Numbered from the stretch's first letter, positions 22,714-33,137 are shown. The stretch is DNA of 34,087 nucleotides from Rugosibacter sp. (GCA_030645365.1 JAUSMB010000087.1:1-34087); one strand, 5' to 3'. Notes: generated by a model from the letters alone, not told the origin. Made by a program: numbers and translations.

Positions 22714-25700
22714 TTATTTCACATGCACTCTCACCTCGACCCTATGCTCCTGCCGATCATCAACAAGGTGAATGGCTTTGTCATGTTGTTCGACGCCATC
22801 CACTGTCACGCTCGTCACAGCACTCGATACGCCATCGCCGACACGCGCTTGTGAGACAGCGATGTGGTACACCGTCTCCTGATACCGGTAGTGGATCTTG
22901 AACGCCTGCCAATCGGTGGGCAAACAGGGCACGAGATGCAGCTTGTCCCCCTCGAGTTTGAGTCCCAGCAGTGACTCCACGATAAGCCGGTACATCCAGC
23001 CAGCCGAGCCGGTGTACCAGGTCCAGCCACCGCGACCGATGTGCGGCGCGAGCGCATAAACGTCGGCTGCCATGACGTAGGGTTCCACCTTGTAGATCGC
23101 GATGGCCTCCTGTGACCTCGTATGGTTCACCGGGTTGATCATGGTCAGCAATTCCCAGGCGCGCTCGCGCTCGCCCAATGCGGCAAACGCCATGGCCATC
23201 CAGATCGCACCGTGGGTGTACTGCCCGCCATTCTCCCGCACGCCCGGCACATAGCCTCTGATATAGCCGGGATTCAGGCTCGACTTGTCGAAGGGCGGAT
23301 CGAGAAGTTGGATAAGCCCAGAGTCGCGACGCACGAGCCGATCATCCACCGCCTGCATGGCCAGGCGCGAGTGTGCAAGGTTGCCAACCCCGTCGCCCGT
23401 CCCGGACAGCACAGACCAGCTCTGCGAGATTGAATCGATCTGACATTCCGTGTTGCCTGCCGAACCAAGCGGTGTGCCATCGTCGAAGTAGCCGCGCCGG
23501 TACCATTCACCATCCCAGCCATGGCGCTCAAGATCCTGGCGCAGCCGAATACCCTCCGTTTTGCAACGCTCGGCAAAGGCTGGGTCGTCGTGCGCATAAG
23601 CCACCTCGGTGAACTGCCTGAGCACTTCGCACAGGAAGAAACCCAGCCAGATGCTCTCCCCCTTGCCGTGTATCCCTACCAGGTTCATGCCATCGTTCCA
23701 GTCGCCAGAGCCGATCAGCGGCAGACCATGTTCACCGAATCGCAGTCCATGCAAGATGGCTTGCACGCAGTGGTCGTACAGGCTGGCCACCTCGGCTGAG
23801 CGGCCGGGCAGATCGTAGTAGGAATCATCCTCTGGGCTGACCAGGCGACCTTCCAGAAAGTGTACGGATTCATCCAGCACCCCGGTGTCTCCGCTGCTCG
23901 CCACATAGCGGCATACTGCCAACGGCAGCCAGAGATAGTCATCCGAACAATGCGTGCGCACGCCCCGGCCCGATGGCGGATGCCACCAGTGCTGGACATC
24001 GCCTTCCTGAAACTGACGGCTCGCGCACAGCAGCAGGTGTTCGCGTACCAAACCGGGCTCGGCATGGATGAGCGCCATCACATCCTGTAACTGGTCGCGG
24101 AAACCGAAGGCGCCGCCCGATTGGTAGTAACCGCTGCGTGCCCAGACACGACATGCCAGAGTCTGGTACACCAGCCAACCGTTGGTCAGCACATCGAGCG
24201 ATGGATCAGGTGTTTCCACCTGTACCGCACCGAGCGTGTGCTCCCAGTACTGCGACACCGCTGCGAGCACATTGCGAGCGGCCAAGGCTCCGCGGAAACG
24301 CTGTACAAGCTTGTCGGCGTCATCGACGCTGCGCCCGACGCCGAGCCGAAAGACGATGTCGCGCTCTTCCCCGTCGGTCAGATCGAAGCTCACCTGGATG
24401 GCGGCGCAGGGATCCAGGCCAGCGCCTACCTTGCCGGAAAGCTGCGACCGATGCATAGCGGCCGGATTTTGCAGCGTGCCGTTGCGCCCGATAAATTCGG
24501 CGCGGTCGCCGCTCAGATTACGGGTTGATCCATCCACGTCGAAAAAGGCAACCTGATCGGCGAACTCTGGGTTGTAGGAATTGCGCGCGTAGAGGGCGCC
24601 GCTCTTGGACTCGATTTCAGTGACTACATGCATGGCCGATTTCGGCCGCAGATCCCCCAGCACCCATTCGACGTAGCCGGTCGCGGAGAGCTTGCGCAGT
24701 CGACCCGATTCATTGCGCACTTTCAGCACCGAGAACTTGACTGCCGCGTCCAGTGCCACGTAAATCCACAGTTCGGAGCGAATGCCGCCGCAGCTGTGCT
24801 CGAAGACGCTGTAGCCGAATCCGTGCCGACTGACATAGGGCATGGCGCTGCAACTGGGCAGCGGTGTGGGCGACCAGAACTGACCACTCTCTTCATCGCG
24901 CAGGTACAGCGCTTCTCCGCTCGCATCGCTCACCGGATCGTTGTGCCAGGGCGTAAGACGAAATTCGTGCGCATTCTCGCTCCAGGTATACGCAGCACCA
25001 TTCTCTGAAACAATAGTGCCGAAGTGCGAATTCGCCAGCACGTTTACCCACGGTGCCGGGGTCATCTGATCGGACGCCGTCGTGATGACATACTCGCGCC
25101 CATCAGGAGTGAACCCGCCTAGTCCGTTGAAGAAAATCAGTTCACGTGATGGTAGCGTGGCTCCGATCGCGGGATCAGGATTCAGCGGTCGCGTCGGTTC
25201 GAATTGCGGCATTTGCTTGTCTATCACAGCACGACGATTGAGTTGCTCCGTCAACGTACCCCTGCCGTCCGTAACAATAACGCGAGCGACCGACTGGAAC
25301 AGAATCCGATCCTCAAGGGAGATATGCTCCGCCGAACGCACGAAGATACCACCCGGCCGATCCACCACCTGGGCTTCGATGCCTGCGGCGATCAACCCCA
25401 TGATCTGCTCCTGGAGCAGCTGCCGATAGCCGCCCCGGTCTTCGTTCCAGATCACCAGATCCACTACCATGCCCTTCAGGCGCCAGTAGGCATGGGCTTG
25501 AATGAGCTGGCGTACCAACTCGATGTTGGCCGAGTCTGCAATCTGCAGCAGCACGATCGGCAGATCGCCGGAAACGGCATAGCCCCACAGGCCGGATTGC
25601 CTGCGACGGTTCTGGGTGAGAACGGCTGCATCGGCGCGCAACGAGGAATGGGCGTAGATGATAGAGCTCGCCATCCGCCCATACAGTTGTGCATCGGCCT

Positions 25701-28700
25701 CGGTGGCATTGATCTGGCGCAACACCACCTGGCTGTGCGTCCACGTCAGATCGAAGACGCGATCAGCCAGACGCCGGTCATGGTACTTCTCGACCAGGCT
25801 CAAGGCCGCATCGCGGGTTTCACCGATGCCGAACACCAGATCGATCGTTACCGTCTCGTCCGGCTCCAATGTCATCGGGCAACGGATCGCGACGATCGGA
25901 TCCAGCACCGAGCCCTCGCTACCGAAGAGCGCCGCAGGCTCCTTTAGGGCACGGGGAGCGGCGGCGGTGTTGCCGCGACCAATGAAACGCATGCGGTCTG
26001 TCTCGTAAGAGACCTTGCCGATGCTGGCGCCGTGCACCGCGATCAGGTGAAACATCCACGGCGCCGGTTCGTCGATGGAGCGCGGGCGGCGGGTGCACAG
26101 GATCGCGCGACGTTCCCGCATGATCTCGGTTTGCACGAAGAGATTGCTGAAGGCCGGATGAAGCGCGTCTGGGGCTGGCGGTGCGATCACTACTTCCGCG
26201 TAACTCGTGACCTCGATCACTTTGCGGGTACGAGAGCGGTTGGTGATGCGTACGCGGCGCAGCTCGATGTCGTCCTCCGGCGAAACAACGATCTCGGTAT
26301 GGGTATCAAGATCGCCATCGCCAACCGTATCGCGACGCCGAAACTCCGCCCGCCCCTCCGAGAAGATCGCCTCGTAACTCGCCGGTCGCTTGAGCGTCGG
26401 CTGGTAGGCCGTTGACCACAACACCCCGCTATCCACATCACGGATGTAGCAGAACGAACCCCAGTTGTCACGGGTACCATCTTCGCGCCAGCGAGTGACG
26501 GCGAGATCCTTCCAGCGGCTGTAGCCGCCTCCCGCACTGGTGACCATTACGTGGTAGCGGCCGTTTGATAACAACTGCACTTGGGGTGTCGGCGTGTCGG
26601 GGCTGTTGAAAACGCGGATCGGCGCCTCCGGCGCGACCAACGCCGCTTGCACATCGGAGAGTTGAGCCGTATGCGAAAACAATGTCGTGGCTTTGGGAAT
26701 ACGCTCCTGGAGCAGCAGCAGGACTGCCTGGAACAGTGGCTCCGACTCGAAACGCCGCTGCATGGGCCGATCGAGAATCAAGTAGGCTAAAGCGAGCAGG
26801 CTCATGCCTTGGTGATGGGCCATATAGGAACGAACCACTACATGCAGTTCCCCGCGTCGCTGCCGCGACAGGGTGTAGTCGATAGCTTCAAAGCAGCCGA
26901 ATTTTCCGACGAACCCCTCGGCAGCGAGTCGCTGCAGATTCAGGCATGCCTTCTCAGGCGCCACCATCAGCGCAAGCGCCGAGGCATACGGCGCAATGAC
27001 CAGATCCTCGGCCAATCCACGCTTGAGTCCCAGTCCGGGCACACCGAACGCGCGGTACTGGTAATTGAGATGCACATCGACCGTGTTGTAACCGGATTCC
27101 GACATGCCCCAGGGGACGCCGCGCTGCCGTCCGTATTCGATCTGCTTGGCCACCGCCGCCTTGTAAGTCTGGTCGAGCAATGTGTTCTCGTAGGTCGGCA
27201 TCACCAGGAGCGGCATCAGGTACTCGAACATCGAACCGCTCCACGACAAGAGAACCGGTTCGCCACCGGTGCCGGTGAGCAGGCGTCCCATCGCGAACCA
27301 GCTTTCCTGCGGCAGCTTTCCCTGCGCAATCGCCACAAAACTGCACAGCCTTGCCTCGGAGGCCAGCAGATCGTAGTAACCCGCGTCGAGCCGACGCTCG
27401 CCGACGTCGTACCCGACCGCCAACAGGTGGCACGCTCTATCGTACAAAAAGTCGTACTCCATATTCGACATTTCACTGGATTGCCGTGCGAGACACTCGA
27501 TTTCCTCGATCCGTTGCGCAGCGCGGCGGCTGCCCTGGGTGATAAGCTGCCCGAGTTCGGTGAGCCAGCCGCACTCTTCGGGCGCGGCGGCGCCATCAAG
27601 GCGACGCGCGATGGCCGGCGAAAGCTCCGCATCAAGCCCTGCCAGTTCGCGCAGCGTCGGGATCCCGGCGATGACGGGGAACTCGTCAAACCCGGCGGGC
27701 GGGTTCTGCAACTCGATCCACGGGACGAGGAAACTCAATTCGTCAAGGACACTGCGGCATTGCCAGACGAGCGCCTGCGCCCAGCCAGTCGCCTCGTTCT
27801 CGACGGCGTCTCCGGTACTGCCGGCGACGTGTGTGATCAGGCCAGCAGCACCTGAAGCCAGGCGATCAAGGCAGGACCGCGCCGCTACAAGGGTGGCCGG
27901 CCGGGCATCACAAATCGACTCGAGGGTGTTCTGAAACTCACTTATCGGCGTTGGGGAAACTGCATCTGCGGTATCCGCAAGGAGCTTCAGTGTGTCAATC
28001 AAGCCCTCGAACAATCGCCCTCCCATAATCGGATCATCGACAAGCGCGAGCAGACCCGGACGCAAGGTCAGCAAATGACCGGCGAGGTTGCCGCTGTCCA
28101 CCGTCGAGATGTATAGCGGTGGCAGCGGCTGCAGAGTCTGCGTGTCGTACCAGTTGTAGAAGTGCCCGCGGTACCGCTCCAGAGCATCCATCGTACGCAG
28201 GGTGTTCGCCGTACGCTCGATGAGCTGTCCGGCCGGGATGTAGCCAAAGTCATACGCGGACAGATTCGCCAGCAGCGCCAGCCCCATGTTGGTCGGCGAT
28301 GTACGATGCGCGACTGCGGCAACGCGATATTCCTGAGCGTTGTCGGGTGGCAACCAATGGTCTTCCGGACCAACGAAGGTGTCGAAGAAGGCCCAGGTCC
28401 GGCGCGCAAGCGTGCGCAGAAAGAGCGTTTGCTCGACCGTCAGGATCGCCTTGCGGCGAGCGAGCGGGCGGCTGATCCACCAAGCGATGGCGGGTGAGGC
28501 AAACCACAGGAGCAGTATCGGTCCCGCCACCGCCAGCACCGCCAGGTTTACTGTCGCCAGATAGATCGCCACCGTAGCAGCGATAGCGGGAGCGACCCAC
28601 ATCGACCGAAAAGAAGTGACGAGGCTGTTGCGGCCGCGTCGGATCGACTCGCGATCCACTTCGCTCGACGGATTCCATTCGAGCAGTCGTCTGTGCGTGA

Positions 28701-31545
28701 CCCTCATTCGCCAGGTCGTACGCGCGATAGCATCCAGACTGAAGAACGCCTCATATGGGAGGCAGGCCAGCTCAAACGCCAACTGCATAAAGCGGGAAGA
28801 TGCCGAGCGTCCCGAAGCGACGAGGTGCTGCCTCAGCAACACCTCGCCCGGCTTGCGGAACATGTCAAGAATCAAGGCACACAAAGGGGGAAGCAGCAAG
28901 ATACCGATCACCGACAAGGTCCACAACCAGGCCGATGGCAAGACTACCCATCCCAGCAGCAACAGTAACGTCAGTGCTGCTGGGACGAGGCTGCGTCTCA
29001 GGTTGTCGAACAGCTTCCATTGCGAGAGCATTGAAAGCGGATTCCTCCGACGAGCATTGTCCACCCCGGCGTTCGCACCTGTGAGGTTGCCAAGGACACA
29101 CCGACGCAGCCACCCCGCAAGCTGCCAGTCGCCGCGAATCCAGCGATAGCGTCGGCTCACGTCCGCGCTGTAGCTTGCCGGGTAATCCTCATACAATTGC
29201 ACATCGCTCAGCAAACCCGCGCGCACGTAGCACCCCTCCAGCAGATCGTGACTGAGAATACGATTGTCGGGAAAGCATCCATTCAGCACCTGCTCGAAGG
29301 CATCGACATCGTAGATTCCCTTGCCAATGAACGAGCCTTCGCCGAACACGTCCTGGTAGACATCCGAGACGGCGCGCGTGTAAGGGTCGATGCCCGGCTC
29401 CCCGCCATACAGGCGCGCATAGTGCGAACGGCTCGTCCCCGGCAAGCTAACTGCCACGCGCGGCTGCAGAATGCCATAACCCTCAACGACACGCCGCTTC
29501 ATTTCGTCGTACCAAGGACGATTCAGCGGATGTGCCATGGCGCCAACGAACTGCCGCGCAGCATCTCGTGGTAGCTGCGTATCCGTGTCTAGAGTGATGA
29601 CGTACTTCACATTGGACAGGGCTGCGGTATTACCGACGACAAGCGAAAAAGCGTCTTTAGCACCATTGTTGGCACCATCGCGCCCGCCGCCGCGTAGCAG
29701 CGCGTTCAAGTCCGCCAGCTTGCCGCGCTTGCGTTCGTAACCCATCCATATCTTTTCCTGCGGGTTCCAGCAGCGCGGACGATGGAAAAGAAAGAACTTG
29801 TCATTTCTAGCCTGTCCATCCTCGCTGCAGTACTTGCCGTTTAGCTCTTCAATCCGTATTTGAACCAATCGCAGCAGCGGCCCGTCCTCGGGCAGTGATT
29901 TCTCGTGCGCATCCAGGAAGTCGGTCAATAGCCCGAAGTGCAGACTCTCGTCGCGATTCGCCAGAAACCTGACTTCCAGCGACTCGACGAGATCCTCAAT
30001 GTTCTGAGCGCTAGTGAGCATGGTCGGAACTACCACCAGCGTACGCCATTGCGCTGGGATTCCTGCGGAAAAATCCATTTTTGGAAGTGGATGGGGCGTC
30101 ACCAGCAAGGTTGTCAGCCAGTTTACCAACCCCATCGCCAACTGACTGGCGGCCAGCAAAGAGACACTGCCGACTAACGCGAGCAACCAATCTGGCGCAC
30201 CGTCGGCATAGGCTGTCGCCACCAGGCCAACGCTTACGATCACAGCAATCAGCCCGATGGCACCCGTATATATGAACAATGAAAATCGCCCACCCGCTCT
30301 GCGTACAGTCTCAAGGATGGAAAGTCGCGCCTGCGTTGTTCGCTCAAGCTCGTCCAAGCCACTACCGATCAGATAGAAACCCACGTGTGCCGATCGATCA
30401 TTGCTGCCGTGAGTCAAGGCCGCCTCGTGCGCCAGTTGGATCGCCTTGCGCGCTACCTCTCTTTCGGTCAGCAGGCTGAATTTAGCTACCCTTTCCACAA
30501 CATGCCGGTAGTGGTCACGCGTAGCGAAATCCATCTGGCCGTAGACCCCGCTCGGGTCCTCCTGAAGTTTCTGCTCGACGACACTCATCGTCTCGACAAA
30601 CTCGCGCCAGTTCATCGCGCCCAAGAATCGGAGACTGCCAATACTGTTGCTGATGGAGACTTGGTCTGCTGCCTGCTGCTGGTTTTCCGACTGCACCAGC
30701 TGTTCAATCTTCAGGCCCGACTCGAATAATCGCTGTTCTATCCAGGTCAGCGGCAAAGCCAGAGCAGGACCCTGCCCCTGCAAACGGCGCGCGAGCTCTG
30801 CAACAAACGACCCTGCCATCGGCGGACTCGACCGCGCCATGTCCGCGATTACCAGAATCAGACTCTTCGGATCCTTTTCGGCGATCTCGGTCATCTGATC
30901 CGCCCAGGAATCTGCCAGATCTCGCTCGGCCAAGCCAGCAGCGATCCACATGGCAACGCGACGCAGATTCTCGATGACAGCCAAGCGCAGCATGATGGGA
31001 ATCGCCCACAATTCGCCAAGCTTAAGAGTGGTGACCGACTGGTAAGCCGCCACGAAACGACCGAGATTTTCCGCGTCTACCCGTCCATCGCCGTGGGAAA
31101 TCGTTTCCAGCGCAATGTCATACACTCGCGGTAGTCCGGCAGATGGTCCATGTGCCAGGCGAGGTAGTTCCTGGCTGTAACCTTTTGGCAGATGTCTCTT
31201 GGTCGTGCGGATATGCTCTTCAATGAGATAGAAATTATCCAGCAGCCATTCCCCGGCCGGCATGATCCGACGCCGTGCGGTAACTGCCGCTTTCAATAGG
31301 TTGCACACTCCAACCAGCACGCTTTCGTTCGCTGCCAGCCGCGCTAGGAGCGGGTCCGGTGTGTATCCCGACGCCAGCTTGTGCAAGACCGCGAGAGATC
31401 TTCCATGCTGTTCCATCTGGTCAGCGCTGAACAACTCGGCTCGCAGAGGGGGCTCTTCTCCGGATGAAATGCGTGGCCACGCACTGCCGAAAAACTGCGT
31501 CTTCAACTGTCGAAAAAATCCGGTGTGCTTTTTGCCAGCGTCCAA
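22714..31545 (-). CDS. ndvB: Cyclic beta-1,2-glucan synthase (NdvB/Cgs-like)
   Basis: The protein has 2943 aa, close to known NdvB/Cgs (about 2800-2900). The start is TTG, with AAAGGA 9 nt upstream. In order: an N-terminal region, membrane helices (~410-480), the GT84/GT2-type glucosyltransferase domain with DTDTQLPR (~653) and the RRYRWIRGDWQ acceptor-site motif (~800), more membrane helices (~850-1030), a glycoamylase-like domain (~1320-1600; SESGYNTVDVHLNYQYRAFG), then GH94-type phosphorylase modules with SGDWNDGMNLVG holding the catalytic Asp (~2615). The enzyme makes cyclic osmoregulated periplasmic glucan from UDP-glucose at the inner membrane; the GH94 part controls ring size. No NdvA-type exporter is in the window. 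It appears to be last in an operon with the lmo0937 and AI-2E genes. Confidence 0.95.
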   Translation of the reverse strand: MDAGKKHTGFFRQLKTQFFGSAWPRISSGEEPPLRAELFSADQMEQHGRSLAVLHKLASGYTPDPLLARLAANESVLVGVCNLLKAAVTARRRIMPAGEWLLDNFYLIEEHIRTTKRHLPKGYSQELPRLAHGPSAGLPRVYDIALETISHGDGRVDAENLGRFVAAYQSVTTLKLGELWAIPIMLRLAVIENLRRVAMWIAAGLAERDLADSWADQMTEIAEKDPKSLILVIADMARSSPPMAGSFVAELARRLQGQGPALALPLTWIEQRLFESGLKIEQLVQSENQQQAADQVSISNSIGSLRFLGAMNWREFVETMSVVEQKLQEDPSGVYGQMDFATRDHYRHVVERVAKFSLLTEREVARKAIQLAHEAALTHGSNDRSAHVGFYLIGSGLDELERTTQARLSILETVRRAGGRFSLFIYTGAIGLIAVIVSVGLVATAYADGAPDWLLALVGSVSLLAASQLAMGLVNWLTTLLVTPHPLPKMDFSAGIPAQWRTLVVVPTMLTSAQNIEDLVESLEVRFLANRDESLHFGLLTDFLDAHEKSLPEDGPLLRLVQIRIEELNGKYCSEDGQARNDKFFLFHRPRCWNPQEKIWMGYERKRGKLADLNALLRGGGRDGANNGAKDAFSLVVGNTAALSNVKYVITLDTDTQLPRDAARQFVGAMAHPLNRPWYDEMKRRVVEGYGILQPRVAVSLPGTSRSHYARLYGGEPGIDPYTRAVSDVYQDVFGEGSFIGKGIYDVDAFEQVLNGCFPDNRILSHDLLEGCYVRAGLLSDVQLYEDYPASYSADVSRRYRWIRGDWQLAGWLRRCVLGNLTGANAGVDNARRRNPLSMLSQWKLFDNLRRSLVPAALTLLLLLGWVVLPSAWLWTLSVIGILLLPPLCALILDMFRKPGEVLLRQHLVASGRSASSRFMQLAFELACLPYEAFFSLDAIARTTWRMRVTHRRLLEWNPSSEVDRESIRRGRNSLVTSFRSMWVAPAIAATVAIYLATVNLAVLAVAGPILLLWFASPAIAWWISRPLARRKAILTVEQTLFLRTLARRTWAFFDTFVGPEDHWLPPDNAQEYRVAAVAHRTSPTNMGLALLANLSAYDFGYIPAGQLIERTANTLRTMDALERYRGHFYNWYDTQTLQPLPPLYISTVDSGNLAGHLLTLRPGLLALVDDPIMGGRLFEGLIDTLKLLADTADAVSPTPISEFQNTLESICDARPATLVAARSCLDRLASGAAGLITHVAGSTGDAVENEATGWAQALVWQCRSVLDELSFLVPWIELQNPPAGFDEFPVIAGIPTLRELAGLDAELSPAIARRLDGAAAPEECGWLTELGQLITQGSRRAAQRIEEIECLARQSSEMSNMEYDFLYDRACHLLAVGYDVGERRLDAGYYDLLASEARLCSFVAIAQGKLPQESWFAMGRLLTGTGGEPVLLSWSGSMFEYLMPLLVMPTYENTLLDQTYKAAVAKQIEYGRQRGVPWGMSESGYNTVDVHLNYQYRAFGVPGLGLKRGLAEDLVIAPYASALALMVAPEKACLNLQRLAAEGFVGKFGCFEAIDYTLSRQRRGELHVVVRSYMAHHQGMSLLALAYLILDRPMQRRFESEPLFQAVLLLLQERIPKATTLFSHTAQLSDVQAALVAPEAPIRVFNSPDTPTPQVQLLSNGRYHVMVTSAGGGYSRWKDLAVTRWREDGTRDNWGSFCYIRDVDSGVLWSTAYQPTLKRPASYEAIFSEGRAEFRRRDTVGDGDLDTHTEIVVSPEDDIELRRVRITNRSRTRKVIEVTSYAEVVIAPPAPDALHPAFSNLFVQTEIMRERRAILCTRRPRSIDEPAPWMFHLIAVHGASIGKVSYETDRMRFIGRGNTAAAPRALKEPAALFGSEGSVLDPIVAIRCPMTLEPDETVTIDLVFGIGETRDAALSLVEKYHDRRLADRVFDLTWTHSQVVLRQINATEADAQLYGRMASSIIYAHSSLRADAAVLTQNRRRQSGLWGYAVSGDLPIVLLQIADSANIELVRQLIQAHAYWRLKGMVVDLVIWNEDRGGYRQLLQEQIMGLIAAGIEAQVVDRPGGIFVRSAEHISLEDRILFQSVARVIVTDGRGTLTEQLNRRAVIDKQMPQFEPTRPLNPDPAIGATLPSRELIFFNGLGGFTPDGREYVITTASDQMTPAPWVNVLANSHFGTIVSENGAAYTWSENAHEFRLTPWHNDPVSDASGEALYLRDEESGQFWSPTPLPSCSAMPYVSRHGFGYSVFEHSCGGIRSELWIYVALDAAVKFSVLKVRNESGRLRKLSATGYVEWVLGDLRPKSAMHVVTEIESKSGALYARNSYNPEFADQVAFFDVDGSTRNLSGDRAEFIGRNGTLQNPAAMHRSQLSGKVGAGLDPCAAIQVSFDLTDGEERDIVFRLGVGRSVDDADKLVQRFRGALAARNVLAAVSQYWEHTLGAVQVETPDPSLDVLTNGWLVYQTLACRVWARSGYYQSGGAFGFRDQLQDVMALIHAEPGLVREHLLLCASRQFQEGDVQHWWHPPSGRGVRTHCSDDYLWLPLAVCRYVASSGDTGVLDESVHFLEGRLVSPEDDSYYDLPGRSAEVASLYDHCVQAILHGLRFGEHGLPLIGSGDWNDGMNLVGIHGKGESIWLGFFLCEVLRQFTEVAYAHDDPAFAERCKTEGIRLRQDLERHGWDGEWYRRGYFDDGTPLGSAGNTECQIDSISQSWSVLSGTGDGVGNLAHSRLAMQAVDDRLVRRDSGLIQLLDPPFDKSSLNPGYIRGYVPGVRENGGQYTHGAIWMAMAFAALGERERAWELLTMINPVNHTRSQEAIAIYKVEPYVMAADVYALAPHIGRGGWTWYTGSAGWMYRLIVESLLGLKLEGDKLHLVPCLPTDWQAFKIHYRYQETVYHIAVSQARVGDGVSSAVTSVTVDGVEQHDKAIHLVDDRQEHRVEVRVHVK

Positions 31546-31609
31546 TTCAAGGATTCCTTTCCAGGAAATAAAAGCTCAACGCTGTACATCGCATTGAGCA
31601 AGACGCTAC

Positions 31610-32737
31610 CTAGTCCCCTAACAACTCGGCCACCGACCCAAGTTGTTCCACATGCTGAGCGACCACTTTGACGATGACAATAATCGGGATGCTCAACAAC
31701 ATGCCCCAGATACCCCACAGCCATGCCCCAAACAGCAGGGATACAAACACCGCTGCTGTGTTCATCTTGGCAATCCTGCCTGTCATCCAGGTGGTAACAA
31801 AATAGCCGATGACTGTTGCAATCACTAGCGAAGTTCCAGCCGCCAGCAACGCCATCGATAAAGTGCCGAACTGCATAAAGGCAGCCATGCCAATGCCAGC
31901 GGCGGTAACGGTTGGCCCGAAATATGGAATAACATGGAGCAATCCTGCAGCAACAGCCCAGACACCCGCGCTCTCCACACCGATCCAGCGCAACCCAATC
32001 CAAGTGAGCAGACCTACCAGTACGTTGGTTACCAAAAGCATGAACATGTAACGCTGAATGGATTCATTGATCTCGTCAAGAATCCGTACCGTGATCTTTT
32101 TTTTCGACAACGAAGGTCCCGTGATCCGTACCAGCTTTCTTTTGTAAATATCACCAGACAGCAAAAGAAAGAAGGTCAGGAAAAGCACCATAACTGCCTG
32201 GCCGATCAGCACTGCGGCCCTCACCGAATTCTCCCAAAGGAAGGCGCCGAGTTTGAAGCCCGATTGATCAATGACGACGCGGGTTGCCGACTGTTTTGAC
32301 ATCGACGCTCCGTTTGTTGCTTTCTCGATCTGGTTCGCAGCGATCTGCATTTTTTGCATGGCACTGGTTTGGCCTTTGCGCATGCTGGCAAGGCCTGCCG
32401 ACAACTTGTCTGCGACTGCGGGCACTTGATCGAGTAGTGCTTCTAATTGCCCGCGCAACGAGCAAGCGCCCATAACGAGCGCGCACACGACGCCCACCAT
32501 GACAATACTTGTACCCAGGACGCGCGGAATCTTTATCCGCTCAAGTCGTACGACCAGCGGATTCAGGGTATAAGCGAAGAGCACGCCCAGCAAAAGAGAA
32601 ATGACAAAACTCTGCGCCCACTCCAACGCGAAGACCACCCCGATCGTAGCCAGTATCACAAGTGCCATGCGACGCTCAGTTGGCGGCGCAGGGTGACCTG
32701 TGATAGATACCACTTCAGGCGTCAGGATGACTTCCAT
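31610..32737 (-). CDS. AI-2E family transporter (PerM-like)
   Basis: The protein has 375 aa with about seven to eight hydrophobic helices: ~25-60 and ~75-95, then a soluble loop (~95-190), then helices at ~195-220, 250-285, 290-320 and 330-360. The family signature VIPYFGPTVTA is present (~280). Members include TqsA, implicated in autoinducer-2 export, and PerM-type permeases; the substrate here is unknown. The gene lies 64 bp before the glucan synthase and 60 bp after the lmo0937 gene. There is no convincing ribosome-binding site before the ATG. Confidence 0.9.
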   Translation of the reverse strand: MEVILTPEVVSITGHPAPPTERRMALVILATIGVVFALEWAQSFVISLLLGVLFAYTLNPLVVRLERIKIPRVLGTSIVMVGVVCALVMGACSLRGQLEALLDQVPAVADKLSAGLASMRKGQTSAMQKMQIAANQIEKATNGASMSKQSATRVVIDQSGFKLGAFLWENSVRAAVLIGQAVMVLFLTFFLLLSGDIYKRKLVRITGPSLSKKKITVRILDEINESIQRYMFMLLVTNVLVGLLTWIGLRWIGVESAGVWAVAAGLLHVIPYFGPTVTAAGIGMAAFMQFGTLSMALLAAGTSLVIATVIGYFVTTWMTGRIAKMNTAAVFVSLLFGAWLWGIWGMLLSIPIIVIVKVVAQHVEQLGSVAELLGD

Positions 32738-32797
32738 CGATATGGATACCCGTGCGTTTGCTCAAATATCCAACGCATGCCTCGGTCTGCTAAATAA

Positions 32798-32947
32798 TTA
32801 CAAAGGGCGCCGCCCGCTGATGACTCGTAGCAGAACAACCACAATAGCGATGATCAAAAGAATATGAATGAACCCGCCAAGCGTGTAGGAAGTGACCAAA
32901 CCAAGAAGCCACAAAATAATAAGTACAACTGCAATGGTATAAAGCAT
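32798..32947 (-). CDS. lmo0937-family small membrane protein
   Basis: The protein has 49 aa, with AGGGGA about 10 nt before the ATG. It reads MLYTIAVVLIILWLLGLVTS then YTLGGFIHILLIIAIVVVLL and RVISGRRPL: two membrane helices with the YTxGGFIH turn and an RGRRPL-like end typical of the family. The role is unknown; such genes are common stress-region neighbours of CsbD, BON and DUF3309. Its leader (CAGGGGATAAT) resembles that of the lipoprotein at 18792. It is the first gene of the probable operon with the AI-2E transporter and the glucan synthase. Confidence 0.9.
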   Translation of the reverse strand: MLYTIAVVLIILWLLGLVTSYTLGGFIHILLIIAIVVVLLRVISGRRPL

Positions 32948-33117
32948 GATGATTATCCCCTGATATTTTTGACCCAAATCCGGACTGGATCAGTTAGCGT
33001 GAATCGTACCATCGGGCAACACCTGCTTGATCGCCCGCTTGCCACGATTTCGGGAGTCTTTACGAAGCAATACAACTCAACCCGATACGCATATTGTGTT
33101 CGCATTGGTGTATATGC

Positions 33118-33137
33118 TCTGTTCGTTGGCGTACACA
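33118..33137. promoter_or_regulatory. Shared 20-bp inverted repeat, copy M7
   Basis: TCTGTTCG-TTGG-CGTACACA (6 of 8 arm positions symmetrical; the same TTGG spacer as M3) lies about 171 bp upstream of the lmo0937 gene in the 405-bp gap 32948-33352. A similar half site (TGTTCGCATTGGTGTATA) stands just before it. Confidence 0.6.

Noticed and set aside
26809-27855. 348-aa plus-strand open frame inside the glucan synthase
   Set aside because: It is antisense to the conserved glycoamylase-like region, and its composition is that of a shadow frame.
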